Assembly: GCA_021782065.1 (NCBI GenBank)
Contig: JAJXVQ010000045.1
Location: forward strand, 1-8,286
Length of the DNA stretch: 8,286 nt
Origin: Pseudomonadota bacterium
Lineage (GTDB): Bacteria; Pseudomonadota; Gammaproteobacteria; UBA1113
Reading direction: 5' to 3'
The translations under genes were made by a program, and so were the position numbers. The notes under the pieces were generated by a model, which did no database searches, was not told the DNA's origin, and saw nothing but the letters and a program-made list of their open reading frames with translations. Below are positions 7,217-8,286 of this stretch, piece by piece. The first letter of the stretch is position 1, and the number at the start of each line of letters is the position of its first letter.

Positions 7217-7853
7217 TCCATGATAACCGTTATCTAAAGACACTCAAGCAAAATTCACATGCATTTATTCTGGTAGCAAAACCAAGAGATCATAAAGCGT
7301 TATTTGAAGATTTTAATTCGTTGCAAAAGCCCAGCTATAAAGTTGAGGAAAAGAAAATAATCCACAGATTTGAGTGGGCCAACGGCCTAGCGATAAATGA
7401 TAGGCATGAAGATTGTTTAGTGAATGTATTGGAATATTGGGAAGAACATGCAAACGGTAAACGAGGGCGCTGTGTGTGGGTTATAAAATTTGAATTAAAT
7501 GAAAATAATGTATATCAGGTAATGAGGGTAGGGCGAGCACGGCATAGAATTGAAAATGAAACATTTAATACGCTCAAAATCAGGGGGGGCAATTTGAGCA
7601 TAATTTTGGACATGGAAAAAAGCACCTTAGTATGGTATTCGCCTATTTGATGACACTGGCATTTTTAGTCGATCAGCTGCAGCAACTGGGCTGTCAGACT
7701 TTCAAAAAAGTCTTAGAGCGATTAAAAACGAAGAAAAGCTTATGGGAGTGTCAACGCAGTATATTTTTTAATTTTTTTATTAATAGTCTTGAAGCATCCT
7801 GGAATGCCTTGGCTTATGGGCATAAGGCGTGGTTAACAGAGGATTCCTCTTGA
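7174..7853 (+). pseudogene. C-terminal fragment of an IS4-like/ISNCY DDE transposase, frameshifted
   Basis: Two consecutive reading frames together encode the C-terminal half of a DDE transposase. The first (to 7650) carries AFILVAKPRDHKALFEDF, FEWANGL, and GRARHRIENETFNTLK, the glutamate-bearing IE..(F).LK block of IS4-like enzymes. The second carries HNFGHGKKHLS, VFAYLMTLAFLVDQLQQLG and ends at the TGA at 7851-7853. Restoring one A in the run at 7576-7579 joins them as TLKNQGGQFEHNFGHGKKHL, the usual family sequence, so a single-base deletion explains the break. The N-terminal half, with the first catalytic aspartate, is absent; upstream lies only a Pro/Thr repeat, open back to 7153 with no promoter recognised. 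WVIKFELN appears where I would expect WVTD-type sequence, a further sign of decay. It cannot encode an active enzyme. Exact IS family and inverted repeats were not determined. Confidence 0.88.
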
Positions 7854-7867
7854 GATTTTGGCGAAGC

Positions 7868-7921
7868 TTTTAGTCCATGTCCAAACAAAGCCCTAGAAGA
7901 CGCTAGAAAGGTTGACTAAAA
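7868..7921. repeat. Inverted repeat downstream of the transposase remnant
   Basis: TTTTAGTC (7868-7875) and GACTAAAA (7914-7921) are perfect 8-bp inverted arms 38 bases apart. Between them CTAG-AAGACG-CTAG (7893-7906) forms a smaller palindrome. They sit 14 bases after the transposase stop, so they could belong to the end of the old insertion sequence or be a weak hairpin. The rest of 7854-8005 holds no open frame or RNA gene that I can recognise. Confidence 0.35.
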
Positions 7922-8005
7922 ATAGACCAGGATGATTTTTTGCGCCTGTTCTTCGGATTTTATCTCACTTGCCCATTCTCTCTTAGCCGGGAGCCGCTGA
8001 CTTCC

Positions 8006-8034
8006 TTGACAGAACATTCCACTCTCTATATTAT
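8006..8034 (+). promoter_or_regulatory. Near-consensus sigma70 promoter for the right-edge gene
   Basis: TTGACA (8006-8011, perfect -35) and TATTAT (8029-8034, five of six -10 bases) are separated by the optimal 17 bases. Transcription would begin near 8041 and give an A-rich leader of about 55 bases before the ATG at 8096. This is the best-formed promoter in the window and implies that the downstream gene is independently expressed, apart from the alaS transcript. Confidence 0.75.
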
Positions 8035-8095
8035 ATGATCTCAAAACAAATTACGATTCAACGTAAAAAATAAATATATTGATGAAAGGGGTATT

Positions 8096-8286
8096 ATGGA
8101 CTATGAGCTAGAAGAAATATTAAAGAATGAACTTTTGGAAAAGAATAATTTTGTACTCAGCGCTTTGGTCCACAGTAATGCTAATGCTATAAAAGAAATT
8201 TTAAAAAACAAAGGCTTTTCATGTGAAACGTCAGAACTAGAAGAATCAGAAATAAAGTCTTTTTTAGACGAGGTGCTATTGGAAAA
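8096..8286 (+). CDS. Hypothetical small acidic protein, 5' part only (possible Nif11-like leader)
   Basis: The first 63 codons are open and run off the window. AAAGGGG (8085-8091) is a strong ribosome site 4 bases before the ATG, and a near-consensus promoter lies upstream, so it is very likely a real gene. The protein begins MDYELEEILKNELLEKNN and is predicted helical, rich in Glu, Lys, Leu and Asn, with one cysteine (Cys43) and no signal peptide or membrane segment. It is visibly A+T-richer than the housekeeping genes, suggesting accessory origin. The stretch AIKEILKNKGFSCETSELEE resembles the shape of Nif11-type leader peptides (helix, then KxxGF, a polar residue, then an EEL-type turn), but this is a weak similarity seen by eye. 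The true function is unrecognised; an effector or other orphan protein is equally possible. Confidence 0.7.
   Translation, partial: MDYELEEILKNELLEKNNFVLSALVHSNANAIKEILKNKGFSCETSELEESEIKSFLDEVLLE

Noticed and set aside
7632..7853. Separate small gene starting at ATG 7632
   Set aside because: Its protein continues the transposase C-terminus from the preceding frame and the frame is open upstream into family-type sequence; it is part of the pseudogene.
1..8286. tRNA, rRNA or CRISPR array
   Set aside because: No cloverleaf with a TTCGA-type arm, no rRNA-like stretches and no regularly spaced direct repeats were seen by eye.

Overview
The window reads as a chromosomal housekeeping segment from a moderately A+T-rich gammaproteobacterium. 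The gene order recA-recX-alaS, a divergent HtrA-family protease next to a PpiD-type periplasmic chaperone, and the overall sequence style suggest the Legionellales/Coxiella-like part of that class. This placement is inferred from recalled family features, not from a search.

Layout. (1) Positions 1-965, minus strand: the N-terminal 321 residues of a secreted Do/HtrA protease with an intact His-Asp-Ser triad; its 3' end lies outside the window. (2) Positions 966-1121: a divergent promoter region. (3) Positions 1122-2735, plus strand: a PpiD-like membrane-anchored chaperone that seems to have lost its parvulin domain. (4) Positions 2736-2968: a spacer holding a ~155-bp repeat with 15-bp perfect terminal inverted repeats (MITE/REP-like). 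(5) Positions 2969-7126, plus strand: the recA-recX-alaS cluster. recX sits behind a long hairpin and lacks an ordinary start codon where homology would put it; recX and alaS overlap by 14 bases. (6) Positions 7127-7853: in place of the csrA gene that often follows alaS, the C-terminal half of a DDE transposase, broken by a one-base frameshift and headed by a short Pro/Thr-coding repeat. (7) Positions 7854-8286: a spacer with a near-consensus sigma70 promoter, then the start of an unidentified small acidic protein that runs off the end and faintly resembles Nif11-type leader peptides.

How the genes fit together. HtrA and PpiD both act on unfolded or newly exported proteins in the periplasm, so their divergent pairing is a plausible envelope-protein-quality unit. 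RecA and its modulator RecX are adjacent and probably co-transcribed, with the hairpin between them likely keeping RecX well below RecA. AlaS is translationally linked to recX by overlap. Downstream of alaS the region becomes accessory: IS debris and an orphan-looking gene. Nothing here amounts to a clearly new system. The observations most worth checking are the parvulin-less PpiD, the recX start/hairpin arrangement, and the promoter-equipped partial gene at the right edge.
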